Of a stretch of DNA of 64,000 nt, positions 45,029 to 54,946 are shown in pieces. The position numbers and the translations under genes are program-made. The notes beneath the pieces were generated by a model. The model saw only the letters and a program-made list of their open reading frames with translations, ran no database searches and was not told the origin of the DNA. Each line of letters starts with the position of its first letter. The first letter of the stretch is position 1. The stretch is from Streptomyces sp. yr375 (GTDB lineage: Bacteria > Actinomycetota > Actinomycetes > Streptomycetales > Streptomycetaceae), in contig NZ_FOFF01000001.1 of the NCBI RefSeq assembly GCF_900110755.1, positions 538,431-602,430 of the forward strand, read 5' to 3'.

Positions 45029-46132
45029 ATGATCACCCGCTCTTGGTCCCTCCCGGACCGTCCCGTCCCACCGCTCACCGGCGAGCCGATCGCCACCGCA
45101 CCACTACCCCCGGTCACGCCACCCGCTTCAGCCCCCGCCCCCGCACCGGGGCCGGAAGCGGCCACGCCGAGCCCGACCGGCCCCGCGTACCCCGACCCCG
45201 TCGACGGACTCCTCCACGCCGCGGCGGCCAACCGGCCCCTGGAGGACGTCGCCCGGCTCATCACCATGCTCGAACAGTCCGAGGAGGGCGCGGCGGCGGC
45301 GGCCGACGTACTCCGGGTCGTCGGCAGGGACCGGCCCCTGGAGGACGTCCCCCGACTGGTGGCCGTGCTGTCGCGGCCGCCGCACCACGCGGAGCAGGCC
45401 GGCCACATGATCCGCGCCGCGGCCGAGAGCCGTTCCGTGGAGGAGGTCACACGGCTGATGGCCCTGCTGTACCGGTCACCCCTGGAGCCGCACTGCGGCG
45501 ACGAGGCGGTTCGGGCCGCGGCCACCCACCGTCCGGTGGAGGAGGTCGTCGAGATCGTCGGACGGCTCGCACAGCACCGGCTCGCGCAGGAGCGGGCCGG
45601 GCAGCAGCAGGCCGGGCAGGCGGCTCTGCCGCAGGTCACCGGGGAGTGGGCCGGGGTACCGGCTCCGCCCGGACTTGGGCTCACAGCACCGGCATCGGCA
45701 GGGGGGCCGGAACCGGCGGCGGCCCGTGCCGGTGGGGCCGCGTCGTGGACGGCGTGGGCCGCCGCCCTGGCGCTGGCCCTGTGCGCCGCCGCGAACCTCC
45801 CCGTGCACCACGACGGCGTCCCGCTCGGCGTCCTCACGGCCGCGTTCGTGCTGGCCGGGTGCTGCCTCCTGCTGGCGGTGCTGCTGCTCCGCAGGCCCGC
45901 GCCGCCGCTGCTCGCGATGGCGGTGCTGGTGCCCGCGGTGTTCGCGGGCGCTCAGCTCCTGGCCGGGCGCGCGGGGTTGGCGGAGCTGTCCCGGGTCACG
46001 GAGGCGACTCTCGCCCCACCGTGGCTCGCCGCCCCGGCGGCCGTGGCCGCCGTCCTGACGGCGCTCCTCGCGCTCCTCGTGAGCCTGCTGGGCACCCGAC
46101 GGCCGGCGGTGGCGCTGCCCACCTCGGACTGA
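45029..46132 (+). CDS. Membrane protein with four exact 33-residue repeats
   Basis: A 367-residue protein. After a Pro/Ala/Thr-rich N-terminus (about 1-58) come four repeats opening NRPLEDVARL, DRPLEDVPRL, SRSVEEVTRL and HRPVEEVVEI; the repeat arginines are residues 69, 102, 135 and 168, an exact 33-residue (99-bp) period. Each unit predicts two helices, so the region should form an alpha-solenoid-like surface. After a Gln/Ala/Gly linker, about four membrane segments make up residues 240-355. No function is known to me. The start ATG at 45029 follows CAGAGAGAGCTCAGC. It may scaffold proteins at the membrane. Confidence 0.78.
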   Translation: MITRSWSLPDRPVPPLTGEPIATAPLPPVTPPASAPAPAPGPEAATPSPTGPAYPDPVDGLLHAAAANRPLEDVARLITMLEQSEEGAAAAADVLRVVGRDRPLEDVPRLVAVLSRPPHHAEQAGHMIRAAAESRSVEEVTRLMALLYRSPLEPHCGDEAVRAAATHRPVEEVVEIVGRLAQHRLAQERAGQQQAGQAALPQVTGEWAGVPAPPGLGLTAPASAGGPEPAAARAGGAASWTAWAAALALALCAAANLPVHHDGVPLGVLTAAFVLAGCCLLLAVLLLRRPAPPLLAMAVLVPAVFAGAQLLAGRAGLAELSRVTEATLAPPWLAAPAAVAAVLTALLALLVSLLGTRRPAVALPTSD

Positions 46133-46195
46133 CGTCGGCGCAGAAGTCGTAACGCAGTAGCCGACCGGAAAAGCCCGGCAACCGACCGGGGCAGG

Positions 46196-46214
46196 CGGGC
46201 CTCCAGCAGGCCCG
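46196..46214. terminator. Short hairpin between convergent genes
   Basis: CGGGCCT (46196-46202) pairs with AGGCCCG (46208-46214) around a 5-nt loop. It lies directly against the stop codon of the minus-strand gene, within the 82-bp gap between convergent genes, so it is better placed to end the plus-strand transcript. Confidence 0.5.
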
Positions 46215-47414
46215 TCAGCCCCGGTCGGACCCGGTCGCGCCGGTGGTGTCGTCGGCGTCCTGCTGCGGCGGTTCTGCCGGAGCGGGGGAAGCCGTCGTCG
46301 TTGCCGTCGTCGTCGACTGTGGCCGCAGGCTCTTGGTCGACTCCTTGAAGCGCTCCAGGGTGCGGCCCAGTTGCCGGAAGGGGGAGCCGCTCTTCCTGGC
46401 GGGCGCCGGTCGCGGTCCGCCGGGCAGGGCGGCGGCCTCGCGATACGCGGCCAGGGCCTCGTGGGCGTGTTCGGCGGCCTCCCGGTACAGCTCCCGGGAC
46501 TCCGTCATCGCCTCCAGCGCCTCCTTGTACATCGCCACGAGCTTGCGTTCGCGGGCGAGTTCCTCCTCCAGGGTGAGCAACCGCCACTGCTCCCGCAGCA
46601 CGGTGAGCGCGGCGTCGGCGGCCGCCGGCAGCGGCCTGGGCAGGGCGGCGAAGCGCAGTACCGGGTCCAGCATCTCGGTGGGACGCGTGCCGTCCAGGAA
46701 CACGCTGCGCACCGTGAAGTCGGCGGCGTCGTAGCCGGCGGGAGCGGGGACGCCGGGCAGCACCAGCGCACCGCCGCGCGGCACCTCCACCCCGGACTCC
46801 TTCAACGCCCAGTTCACGGTGCGCAACTGGTGCGGGGCCGCCCGGTGCTCGATCACCCGGTGGTGCAGTCCGGGCGGCAGCAGCGGGACCAGCGACCGGC
46901 GGCCCTCCTCGTCGGGCGTCATGGCCTCGTGGACGACGACATGGATGCTCCAGGTGTCGCGCAGCGCGCCCCGGAGCGTGCGCCGCAGTTCCTTCTCGTC
47001 CGCCGGCAGCGGGTTGGTGTCGAGGAACCGCTCACCGGTGACGGTCTCGTGCCCCCACAGGGAGTCCGCCTCCCAGGGCCAGAACATGGCGGCGGGCGAC
47101 GGCCACCGCAGGTCCCACGGCTGCTCCGCCTCCGCCGTCAGCGTCCACTCCTGGCCCCGGCCCGACCACTCGGCGAGCGTGAGCCGGGCCCGGACGGTGA
47201 CCCCCTCCGCCACCGGCCACCGGGCTTCGAAGGCCGTCTCACCCTCGGGGGTGTCGGCGTCGGGCAGCTCCATGAAGTCCTGGACGGTCTCGGCGTCCTT
47301 GAGTGCCTGGAGGTTCTTGCGCAGGACATCCGGCGCGGCGGGGCCGGTGTGGCGGCCACGGGCCTGCCACACCGTGGCGGGAGACGTGGGCGGAACGGTC
47401 GCGGCGATGTGCAT
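46215..47414 (-). CDS. Hypothetical protein with C-terminal coiled coil
   Basis: A 399-residue protein that I do not recognise. It starts MHIAATVPPTSPATVWQARG and has a beta-rich central part with many Trp/Pro residues (LRWPSPAAMFWPWEADSLWG). A coiled coil is likely at about 285-345 (EELARERKLVAMYKEALEAM, then AEHAHEALAAYREAAAL), and the tail is Thr/Ala/Pro-rich. No signal peptide or transmembrane segment. The frame is open upstream to 47549, but the ATG at 47414 begins the plausible codon-bias region. It is divergent from the 3-hydroxyisobutyryl-CoA hydrolase-like gene. Confidence 0.65.
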   Translation of the reverse strand: MHIAATVPPTSPATVWQARGRHTGPAAPDVLRKNLQALKDAETVQDFMELPDADTPEGETAFEARWPVAEGVTVRARLTLAEWSGRGQEWTLTAEAEQPWDLRWPSPAAMFWPWEADSLWGHETVTGERFLDTNPLPADEKELRRTLRGALRDTWSIHVVVHEAMTPDEEGRRSLVPLLPPGLHHRVIEHRAAPHQLRTVNWALKESGVEVPRGGALVLPGVPAPAGYDAADFTVRSVFLDGTRPTEMLDPVLRFAALPRPLPAAADAALTVLREQWRLLTLEEELARERKLVAMYKEALEAMTESRELYREAAEHAHEALAAYREAAALPGGPRPAPARKSGSPFRQLGRTLERFKESTKSLRPQSTTTATTTASPAPAEPPQQDADDTTGATGSDRG

Positions 47415-47670
47415 GGGTCCATTCGTGAAGGCGAGCGGCGGTGGCGGGCGACCCAGTATCGCGTGCCGTGGGGCGTGGGCGATCAAGCGGGTCGGTGACG
47501 CGGGCGCCCGGAGACACCCCGTCGATGCCCGCCTTCCCCGCCACGGCACACGTCATGCGTCCGGATACGTCCCGATCCATGGAGTTCTCGAAGAGGACGC
47601 GGGTGCCGCCGGAGCCGGTGCCGCCGTTCCCGGGCGTCGACCGGACGCCGACGGGAACTATGGTCGTGGG

Positions 47671-48753
47671 GTGATCGACGACTCCGTACTCGTGCGTACC
47701 GAGGGGCGCGCCGCGTACCTCACCCTCAACCGCCCCAAGGCGCTCAACGCCCTCACCCACACCATGGTCCGCCGTATCGACGAGGCCCTGACGGTCTGGG
47801 CGGACGACCCGGCCGTCGAGACCGTCGTCCTCACCGGCGCGGGGGAGCGGGGGCTGTGCGCGGGCGGCGACATCCGCGCCATCCACGACGACGCCCGGGA
47901 CGGGGACGGTTCGGCGGCGGCTGCCTTCTGGCGGGACGAGTACCGGCTCAACGCCCGTATCGCCCGCTACCCGAAGCCGTACGTGGCTGTCATGGACGGC
48001 ATCGTGATGGGCGGCGGCGTCGGCCTCTCCGCGCACGGCGGGATCCGGATCGCCACCGAGCGGTCGCGGATCGCCATGCCGGAGACCGGCATCGGCTTCA
48101 TGCCGGACGTCGGCGGCACCCACCTGCTGGCCCACGCCCCCGGCGACCTCGGCACCCACCTGGCGCTGACCGGCGCCCCGGTGGGCGCGGCCGACGCCCA
48201 ACTGTGCGGCCTCGCCGACCACTTCGTCCCGTCCGAGGCCCTGGCACCGCTGGTCGCGGACCTCGCGCACGCGCCGGTGCGCGAGGTGCTGGACCGGTAC
48301 GTACGGCAGGCCCCGCCCGGCCGGCTCGCCGTGGCCCGGCCCTGGATCGACGCCTGTTACTCCGCCGACAGCGTCGAGGAGATCGTCGGGCGTCTCCTCG
48401 ACCACGGCGACAGCGAGGCCAAGGAGGCCGCCGAGACCGTGCTCGCCAAGTCGCCCACCTCCCTCAAGGTCACCCTCGCCGCGGTCCGCAGTGCCCGGCG
48501 GCTCGGCTCGCTGGAGAAGGCGCTGGACCAGGAGTTCCGGGTGTCCTGCCGGGCGCTGACCACCCCCGACCTGGTGGAGGGCATCCGCGCCCAGGTCGTC
48601 GACAAGGACCGCAACCCGCGCTGGTCCCCGGCCACCCTCGCCGAGGTGACCGACGCGGACGTCGCCCGCTTCTTCGCCCCCTTCGACGAGGGCGAGCACG
48701 AGCGCGCGTACGCGCGTGAACTCGGCCTCGCCGGGCCCGACGGCACCCGGTAG
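47671..48753 (+). CDS. 3-hydroxyisobutyryl-CoA hydrolase-like crotonase
   Basis: A 360-residue crotonase-superfamily enzyme. It has AYLTLNRPKALNALTHTMV, the oxyanion motif AGERGLCAGGDIRAIHDDA, VMDGIVMGGGVGLSAHGG and the catalytic MPETGIGFMPDVGGTHLL; the extra C-terminal domain of about 100 residues matches the ECH_2 (HIBYL-CoA hydrolase) layout rather than plain enoyl-CoA hydratases. It releases 3-hydroxyisobutyrate in valine breakdown. The GTG at 47671 gives this usual N-terminus. It converges on the methylmalonyl-CoA mutase operon, which handles the propionyl-CoA arising further down the same pathway. Confidence 0.85.
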   Translation: MIDDSVLVRTEGRAAYLTLNRPKALNALTHTMVRRIDEALTVWADDPAVETVVLTGAGERGLCAGGDIRAIHDDARDGDGSAAAAFWRDEYRLNARIARYPKPYVAVMDGIVMGGGVGLSAHGGIRIATERSRIAMPETGIGFMPDVGGTHLLAHAPGDLGTHLALTGAPVGAADAQLCGLADHFVPSEALAPLVADLAHAPVREVLDRYVRQAPPGRLAVARPWIDACYSADSVEEIVGRLLDHGDSEAKEAAETVLAKSPTSLKVTLAAVRSARRLGSLEKALDQEFRVSCRALTTPDLVEGIRAQVVDKDRNPRWSPATLAEVTDADVARFFAPFDEGEHERAYARELGLAGPDGTR

Positions 48754-48798
48754 GCGTCCGGGTAGGCGTCCGGGTGGGCCCGCGCGGGCGACCGACCG

Positions 48799-49812
48799 CT
48801 ACGCGCCGACCCCGGTGCCCTGGTCGCCCGCGCCGGAGTCCCGGAACGCGCCCAGGATGCGTTCGGCGGCCAGTGTGGCCGTCAACTCGCCGTCCCTGAC
48901 CTGCTGTTCGAGGCCGGGCGTGAGGGCCCGTACCGTCGGGTCGGTGCGCAGCCGGTCGAGGAGTTCGTCGCGGACCATCGACCAGGTCCAGTCGACCTGC
49001 TGGTCACGGCGTTTGGCGGCGAGGCGGCCGGTGGAGTCCAGCAGGGTGCGATGCTGTTCGAGGCGCTCCCACACCGTGTCCAGGCCGGTCGACTCCCGGG
49101 CGCTGCAACTCAGCACCGGTGGCGTCCAGGCCGCGTCCTTGCCGTGCATCAGCCGCAGCGCGCCCGTCAGTTCGCGCGCGGCGGCGCGGGCGTCGCGCTC
49201 GTGCGGGCCGTCGGCCTTGTTGACGGCGATCACGTCGGCCAGCTCCAGGACGCCCTTCTTGATGCCCTGCAACTGGTCCCCGGTGCGGGCGAGGGTGAGC
49301 AGCAGGAAGGAGTCGACCATGTTCGCCACCGCGGTCTCCGACTGCCCGACGCCGACCGTCTCCACCAGCACCACGTCGTACCCCGCCGCCTCCATCACGA
49401 CGATCGACTCACGGGTCGCCTTGGCGACGCCGCCGAGCGTGCCCGCCGTGGGGGAGGGGCGCACGAAAGCCGCCGGGTCGACGGCCAGGCGCTCCATCCG
49501 CGTCTTGTCGCCGAGGATCGACCCGCCCGTACGGCTCGACGACGGGTCGACGGCGAGCACCGCGACCCGGAAGCCGAGCGACGTGAGCAGCGTGCCGAAC
49601 GCGTCGATGAACGTCGACTTGCCCACGCCGGGCACCCCGCTGATGCCGATCCGCCGCGCCTTCCCGCTGTGCGGCAGCAGACCGGTCAGCAACTCCTGTG
49701 CCAGCGCCCGGTGTTGGGGCCTGGTCGACTCGACGAGCGTGATGGCGCGGGCCACCAGTGCCCGCTTCCCGTCGAGCACGCCCTTCACATAGGTGTCGAG
49801 GTCGATCGCCAT
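48799..49812 (-). CDS. meaB: Methylmalonyl-CoA mutase-associated GTPase
   Basis: A 337-residue G3E-family GTPase that protects and reloads methylmalonyl-CoA mutase. The P-loop is GISGVPGVGKST near residue 56; AVDPSSSRTGGSILGDKTRM is the Mg/switch region, VETVGVGQSE the switch II motif and AVNKADG the base-recognition motif. It starts 5 bp after the mutB stop, so it is the third gene of the mutA-mutB-meaB operon. A tandem 12-bp repeat and the palindrome GCCCGCGCGGGC (48778-48789) lie after its stop codon. Confidence 0.94.
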   Translation of the reverse strand: MAIDLDTYVKGVLDGKRALVARAITLVESTRPQHRALAQELLTGLLPHSGKARRIGISGVPGVGKSTFIDAFGTLLTSLGFRVAVLAVDPSSSRTGGSILGDKTRMERLAVDPAAFVRPSPTAGTLGGVAKATRESIVVMEAAGYDVVLVETVGVGQSETAVANMVDSFLLLTLARTGDQLQGIKKGVLELADVIAVNKADGPHERDARAAARELTGALRLMHGKDAAWTPPVLSCSARESTGLDTVWERLEQHRTLLDSTGRLAAKRRDQQVDWTWSMVRDELLDRLRTDPTVRALTPGLEQQVRDGELTATLAAERILGAFRDSGAGDQGTGVGA

Positions 49813-49817
49813 GGGGC

Positions 49818-51992
49818 TCAGAGGTCGTGGCCGAGGTCGCCGGCCAGCCGCTCGACCAGGTCGTGGGCCGCGTCCGGGATGACCGTCCCGGGCGGGAAGA
49901 CGGCCGCCGCGCCCATCTCCAGCAGCGTGGGCACGTCCTGCGGCGGGATCACCCCGCCGACCACGATCATGATGTCCTCGCGGCCCTCCGCGGCGAGCTG
50001 CTCGCGCAGCGCCGGGACGAGCGTGAGGTGCCCGGCGGCCAGCGAGGAGACGCCGACGATGTGCACGTCGGCCTCGACGGCCTGGCGGGCCACCTCGGCC
50101 GGGGTCTGGAACAGGGGGCCGACGTCGACGTCGAAGCCGAGGTCGGCGAAGGCGGTGGCGATCACCTTCTGGCCGCGGTCGTGGCCGTCCTGGCCCATCT
50201 TGGCGACCAGGATGCGCGGGCGGCGGCCTTCGGCCTCCGCGAACGCGGACACCAGGCCGCGGGTGCGCTCCACGTTCGGGGACTCGCCGGCTTCGTTGCG
50301 GTACACACCGGAGATCGTACGGATCTGGCTCGAGTGCCGCCCGTACACCTTCTCCAGGGCGTCGGAGATCTCCCCGACGGTGGCCTTCGCGCGGGCCGCG
50401 TTCACCGCCAGCTCCAGCAGGTTGCCCGTGCTCTCGGCGGCCCGGGTCAGCGCGTGCAGCGCGTCCTGGCAGGCCTGTTCGTCGCGCTCCGCGCGCAACC
50501 GCCGCAGCTTCTCGATCTGTTGCGTGCGGACGGAGGAGTTGTCGACCTTGAGGACGTCGATCTGCTCGTCGGTCTCGACGCGGTACTTGTTCACGCCGAT
50601 CACCGGCTGCCGGCCCGAGTCGATCCGGGCCTGGGTGCGGGCCGCGGCCTCCTCGATGCGCAGCTTGGGGATGCCCGCGTCGATGGCCTTGGCCATGCCG
50701 CCCGCCGCCTCGACCTCCTCGATGTGCTGCCAGGCCCGCCGGGCCAGGTCGTACGTCAGCTTCTCGACGTAGGCGCTGCCGCCCCACGGGTCGATGACCC
50801 GCGTCGTGCCCGACTCCTGCTGGATCAGCAACTGCGTGTTGCGGGCGATGCGCGCCGAGAAGTCGGTGGGCAGCGCGAGCGCCTCGTCGAGGGCGTTGGT
50901 GTGCAGCGACTGGGTGTGCCCCTGGGTCGCCGCCATCGCCTCGACGGCCGTGCGCGTCACGTTGTTGAAGACGTCCTGCGCGGTCAGCGACCAGCCCGAG
51001 GTCTGCGAATGGGTGCGCAGGGAGAGCGACTTGGAGTTCTGCGGGTCGAACTGCCGCACCAGCTTCGCCCACAGCAGCCGGGCCGCCCGCAACTTGGCGA
51101 TCTCCATGAAGAAGTTCATGCCGATCGCCCAGAAGAACGACAGCCGCGGTGCGAACGCGTCCACGTCCAGGCCCGCTTCCCGGCCCGCCCGGATGTACTC
51201 CACCCCGTCGGCCAGCGTGTACGCCAGCTCCAGGTCGGCCGTCGCGCCCGCCTCCTGGATGTGGTAGCCGGAGATCGAGATGGAGTTGTAGCGCGGCATC
51301 CGCTGCGAGGTGAAGGCGAAGATGTCGGAGATGATCCGCATCGACGGCTTCGGCGGATAGATGTAGGTGTTGCGGACCATGAACTCCTTGAGGATGTCGT
51401 TCTGGATGGTCCCGGCCAACTTCTCGGGCGGAACGCCCTGTTCCTCCGCCGCCACGATGTAGAGGGCGAGAACGGGCAGTACCGCGCCGTTCATCGTCAT
51501 CGACACGGTCATCCTGTCGAGCGGGATGCCGTCGAAGAGCTGCCGCATGTCGAGGATCGAGTCGATGGCCACGCCCGCCATGCCGACGTCACCGGTCACC
51601 CGCGGGTGGTCGCTGTCGTAGCCGCGGTGCGTGGGCAGGTCGAAGGCGACCGACAGACCCTTCTGACCGGCGGCGAGGTTGCGGCGGTAGAAGGCGTTGG
51701 ACTCCTCGGCGGTGGAGAAGCCCGCGTACTGGCGGATCGTCCACGGCTGATTGACGTACATCGTCGGGTACGGGCCGCGCAGGAACGGGGCGGTCCCCGG
51801 GTAGGTGTCCAGGAAGTCGAGGCCCTCCAGGTCCTGCCCGGTGTACAGCGCCTTGACCGGGATGCCCTCGGGGGTCTCCCAGAGCCGGTCGCTGCCGCCC
51901 GTCGCGTTCTTGACGGCCGTACGCCACTCGTCGGCACTGCCGTCGGCGGTCGGGGACCCCAGTTCGATGCCGGAGAAGTCGGGGATTCCCAT
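49818..51992 (-). CDS. mutB: Methylmalonyl-CoA mutase large (catalytic) subunit
   Basis: A 724-residue adenosylcobalamin-dependent mutase that interconverts L-methylmalonyl-CoA and succinyl-CoA. The N-terminal substrate barrel shows [20 protein letters not shown] and [15 protein letters not shown]; the C-terminal B12 domain has the base-off motif [16 protein letters not shown] with its cobalt-ligand histidine, then [10 protein letters not shown] and VGGVIPPQD. The ATG overlaps the mutA stop (TGATG), which implies coupled translation and 1:1 synthesis. Confidence 0.96.
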   Translation of the reverse strand: MGIPDFSGIELGSPTADGSADEWRTAVKNATGGSDRLWETPEGIPVKALYTGQDLEGLDFLDTYPGTAPFLRGPYPTMYVNQPWTIRQYAGFSTAEESNAFYRRNLAAGQKGLSVAFDLPTHRGYDSDHPRVTGDVGMAGVAIDSILDMRQLFDGIPLDRMTVSMTMNGAVLPVLALYIVAAEEQGVPPEKLAGTIQNDILKEFMVRNTYIYPPKPSMRIISDIFAFTSQRMPRYNSISISGYHIQEAGATADLELAYTLADGVEYIRAGREAGLDVDAFAPRLSFFWAIGMNFFMEIAKLRAARLLWAKLVRQFDPQNSKSLSLRTHSQTSGWSLTAQDVFNNVTRTAVEAMAATQGHTQSLHTNALDEALALPTDFSARIARNTQLLIQQESGTTRVIDPWGGSAYVEKLTYDLARRAWQHIEEVEAAGGMAKAIDAGIPKLRIEEAAARTQARIDSGRQPVIGVNKYRVETDEQIDVLKVDNSSVRTQQIEKLRRLRAERDEQACQDALHALTRAAESTGNLLELAVNAARAKATVGEISDALEKVYGRHSSQIRTISGVYRNEAGESPNVERTRGLVSAFAEAEGRRPRILVAKMGQDGHDRGQKVIATAFADLGFDVDVGPLFQTPAEVARQAVEADVHIVGVSSLAAGHLTLVPALREQLAAEGREDIMIVVGGVIPPQDVPTLLEMGAAAVFPPGTVIPDAAHDLVERLAGDLGHDL

Positions 51993-53800
51993 CAGGACAC
52001 TCCCATGCGGTCGAGGGCGGCGGACAGCACGGCGACGGCGTCACAGCCCGCGAAGACGTACGAGTCGACACCCGGGTACTGCCCCGGGCGGCCGGCGAGG
52101 AACACATGCGCGGCGCCCACGGACCGCAGCCGCTCCGCCTCCTCCTGCGCCTGCTCCGCGTACAGCGCGTCGCTGGAGCACAGGCAGACCTCCGTGGCGC
52201 CGCTCTCCTCGAACGTGCCCGCGGTGACGGGTTCGAGGCCGCCCGCCTGGAACAGGTTGGACGCGAAGGTGGCGCGCGCGGTGTGGGCGGCGGCCGGACC
52301 GATCGTGGCGAGGAAGACGCGCGGCCGGGCCCCGGTCGCGGCGAGGTGGGCGTCGGAGCGGGCGCGCAACGCCTCGAACGCCTCGTCGCGCCGCACCCGC
52401 GGCAGCCCGCCGGACGGCGTCGCGGGCGCGGGCCGACGCTCCACCGGACGCTCGGCGAGGAACGGGAACTCGCTGACTCCGGTGACGGGTTCGCGCCGCT
52501 TGGCCAGCTTGGCGCTGCGCGCCCGCCAGGTCTCGGCGAGCTCCTGCCCGAGGCGCTGCGAGCGCAGGGCGGCGGCCTGCCCGCCGAGCCCCTCGATCCA
52601 CTGGAAGAACTCCCAGCCCGCGTGGGCGAGTTCGTCGGTGAGCCGCTCCACGTACCAGGAGCCGCCCGCCGGGTCGATCACCCGGGACAGATGCGACTCC
52701 TCGATGAGGATCGTCGACGTGTTGCGGGCGATCCGGCGGGCGAACGCGTCCGGCAGGCCGAGCGCGTCGTCGAAGGGCAGCACGGTGACCGCGTCGGCCC
52801 CGCCCGCCCCGGCCGCCAGCGTCGCGATCGTGGTCCGCAGCATGTTCACCCACGGGTCGCGGCGCGACATCATCACCGGCGACGTCACCGCGTGCTGGAG
52901 CTGCGCCCCCGCCGCCGGTACCCCGCACACCTGCGCGACCCTCGCCCACAGCCGGCGCGCGGCGCGCAGCTTGGCGATCGTCAGGAACTGGTCGGCGGTC
53001 GCCGCGTACCGGAACTCCACCTGCCCGAAGGCCTGTTCGGCGCTGAGCCCGGCCGCCGTCAGCTCCCGCAGATAGGTGACGGCGGTCGCCAGCGAGCAGC
53101 CCAGCTCCTGCGCCGCCGAGCCGCCTGCCTCGTGGTACGGCAGCGCGTCCACCGTCAGCGCCCGCAGCCCCGGGTACTCCTCGGCGCACCGCCGCGCGAG
53201 AGCGGCGACGGCCCCGAACCCGTACCCCTGCCCGGTCCGGGCCTCGTGGCCCAGCGGGTCCGCGCCCAGAGCGCCGCGCGCCGCTTCCTTCGCGACGCCC
53301 CGCTCCGCGTACAGCCGCAGCAGCTCGGTGGCGGCGGCCTCGACGTCCGGTCCGGCGTCGAGGACGACCGGCGCCAGGTCGAGATAGACGCCGTCCAGGA
53401 CCCGGCCCAGCGACGGCACCGGGATGCCGCCCTCGCCGACGACCAGCCACACGGAGGTGACGCCGTTCTCCAGGTCGGCGAGGACCGCGTCGCCGTCGGC
53501 CGCGGCGTGCCGCTGCCGTACGTCCCAGCCGCCTACGGTGTTCCCCTCGGCGCGTCCGGCGCGCACGAAGGGCGCGAAACCGGGGTAGCCGGGGTCGGGC
53601 GCGGTGTCGTGCGCCGTATAGAGAGGACGGGTGCGCAGCCCGTCCTCCAGCGCGGTGGACAGGGCTTCCTCGGCCGCGGCGCCCTCGACGTCCTTGCCCG
53701 ACTTGCGCAGCACGCCTGCAACGAGGCCTTGCCACTGCTCGTGGGACACATCAGGGAACGCGGCGGCCAGCTCGAGCCCGTCGTCGGGCAGGACCGTCAT
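51992..53800 (-). CDS. mutA: Methylmalonyl-CoA mutase small (non-catalytic) subunit
   Basis: A 602-residue homologue of MutB. Barrel features are kept ([45 protein letters not shown]), but the B12 motif is lost: the position of GQDGHDRG reads [10 protein letters not shown], so no cobalt ligand site is formed, as expected for the small subunit. The ATG at 53800 has a TAGCAT hexamer ending 6 nt upstream, suggesting a leaderless transcript. Two direct repeats (53848-53891) lie farther upstream. Confidence 0.94.
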   Translation of the reverse strand: MTVLPDDGLELAAAFPDVSHEQWQGLVAGVLRKSGKDVEGAAAEEALSTALEDGLRTRPLYTAHDTAPDPGYPGFAPFVRAGRAEGNTVGGWDVRQRHAAADGDAVLADLENGVTSVWLVVGEGGIPVPSLGRVLDGVYLDLAPVVLDAGPDVEAAATELLRLYAERGVAKEAARGALGADPLGHEARTGQGYGFGAVAALARRCAEEYPGLRALTVDALPYHEAGGSAAQELGCSLATAVTYLRELTAAGLSAEQAFGQVEFRYAATADQFLTIAKLRAARRLWARVAQVCGVPAAGAQLQHAVTSPVMMSRRDPWVNMLRTTIATLAAGAGGADAVTVLPFDDALGLPDAFARRIARNTSTILIEESHLSRVIDPAGGSWYVERLTDELAHAGWEFFQWIEGLGGQAAALRSQRLGQELAETWRARSAKLAKRREPVTGVSEFPFLAERPVERRPAPATPSGGLPRVRRDEAFEALRARSDAHLAATGARPRVFLATIGPAAAHTARATFASNLFQAGGLEPVTAGTFEESGATEVCLCSSDALYAEQAQEEAERLRSVGAAHVFLAGRPGQYPGVDSYVFAGCDAVAVLSAALDRMGVS

Positions 53801-53847
53801 GATCGGATGCTAGGCCAGAGTCACAAAGGAGGAGCAGGGGGCACGGC

Positions 53848-53891
53848 TGTGACCTTGCCCTCTCCTCTTATGTGACCCCGCCCTCCCCTCT
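53848..53891. repeat. Direct repeats upstream of the mutA-mutB-meaB operon
   Basis: TGTGACCTTGCCCTCTCCTC begins at 53848 and TGTGACCCCGCCCTCCCCTC at 53871; 18 of 21 bases match and the period is 23 bp, near two helical turns. They lie 48-91 bp upstream of mutA, where activators or repressors act. A GTCACA half-site at 53820-53825 adds a third copy in the opposite orientation. Confidence 0.5.
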
Positions 53892-53905
53892 CCCTCCGGC
53901 CGGGA

Positions 53906-54868
53906 TCAGGCGCAGGACGTGAGGAATTCGATCAGCGCCGCGTTCACCTCGGCCGGGCGTTCCTGCTGGGTCCAGTGGCCGCAGCCGGGCAGCTTGAGGG
54001 GCTTGCGCCGGAGATTGGGCATGAGGTCGGGGAGGGACTCGATGAGTTCGGGGGTGCCCGGGAAGGCGGGTACCGCGTCGAGCTCTCCGTACACGTACAG
54101 GGCGGGCGGGGTGACGACGGCGCCGTGCCAGGGGGCCGTCAGCTCCCAGTTGCGGTCGATGTTGCGGTACCAGTTGAGGGCCCCGGTGAAGCCCTGGGAG
54201 AAGCTCTCGGTGAGCGTTTCGAGATCGTCCTCGGTGAACCAGTCGGGCAGCACCTCGGGGTCCTGCATGGCCGAGAGCCAGCCCTGCGCCGGGTCGACCA
54301 GCGGCTGCTTCTTCTCGGCGGCGTCGGGGGCGTCGCCGGAGAACGCGTAGAAGAACTTGCGGAGGGCGGTGCGGACGTCCTTCCCGAACTCGGCGTCGGC
54401 GACGCCGGGGCGGTTGAAGTAGTTCCAGTAGAAGCGGCCGTCGAACTTCTCGTCCATGGCGGGCAGCGGAGCGTGCGTCCCCCGGAACGGCGGCGGCACG
54501 CTCAGACCGGCCACGCCGAGCACCATGTCCGGTCGCAGCAGCGCGGTGTGCCAGGCGACCGGCGCGCCCCAGTCGTGCCCGACGACGTACGCCTTCTCCT
54601 CGCCCAGCGCGTGGATCAGTCCGACGACGTCGCCGACCAGGTGGAGGATGGAGTACGCGTCGACGTCGTCGGGGCGGTCGCTGCGACCGTAGCCACGCTG
54701 GTCGGGGGCGACGACGCGGAAGCCCGCGGCGGCCAGCGGGCCGATCTGGTGGTGCCAGGAGTGCCACGACTCGGGGAAGCCGTGCAGGAGCACGACCAGC
54801 GGGCCTTCGCCCTGCTCGGCGATGTGCAGCCGGACGCCGTTCACGTCAATCATTCGATGCTCAACCAT
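53906..54868 (-). CDS. Epoxide hydrolase-like alpha/beta hydrolase
   Basis: A 320-residue protein. It begins MVEHRMIDVNGVRLHIAEQG, has LVVLLHGFPESWHSWHHQI (oxyanion HGFP), GHDWGAPVAWHTALL with the aspartate nucleophile in the elbow, and a late GCGHWTQQERP with the catalytic histidine. An HGFP motif with an aspartate nucleophile is typical of epoxide hydrolases or haloalkane dehalogenases. The frame opens to a TTG at 54934, but the ATG at 54868 gives the usual family start. It is in tandem with the TetR gene, 78 bp away, which may regulate it. Confidence 0.85.
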   Translation of the reverse strand: MVEHRMIDVNGVRLHIAEQGEGPLVVLLHGFPESWHSWHHQIGPLAAAGFRVVAPDQRGYGRSDRPDDVDAYSILHLVGDVVGLIHALGEEKAYVVGHDWGAPVAWHTALLRPDMVLGVAGLSVPPPFRGTHAPLPAMDEKFDGRFYWNYFNRPGVADAEFGKDVRTALRKFFYAFSGDAPDAAEKKQPLVDPAQGWLSAMQDPEVLPDWFTEDDLETLTESFSQGFTGALNWYRNIDRNWELTAPWHGAVVTPPALYVYGELDAVPAFPGTPELIESLPDLMPNLRRKPLKLPGCGHWTQQERPAEVNAALIEFLTSCA

Positions 54869-54946
54869 GTGCACAAGCGTACGTGTCGTGATCTTGAGCG
54901 TCTGTGCCGACTTGGCCCCGCTTCGCGACCGCAAGCGGTGCCAGGG

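Noticed and set aside
49758..53075. Very long open frame of more than 1,100 codons on the plus strand opposite mutA, mutB and meaB
   Set aside because: It is antisense to three strongly recognised genes; its translation is low-complexity Arg/Gly/Val-rich sequence, the usual mirror of high-GC codon bias.
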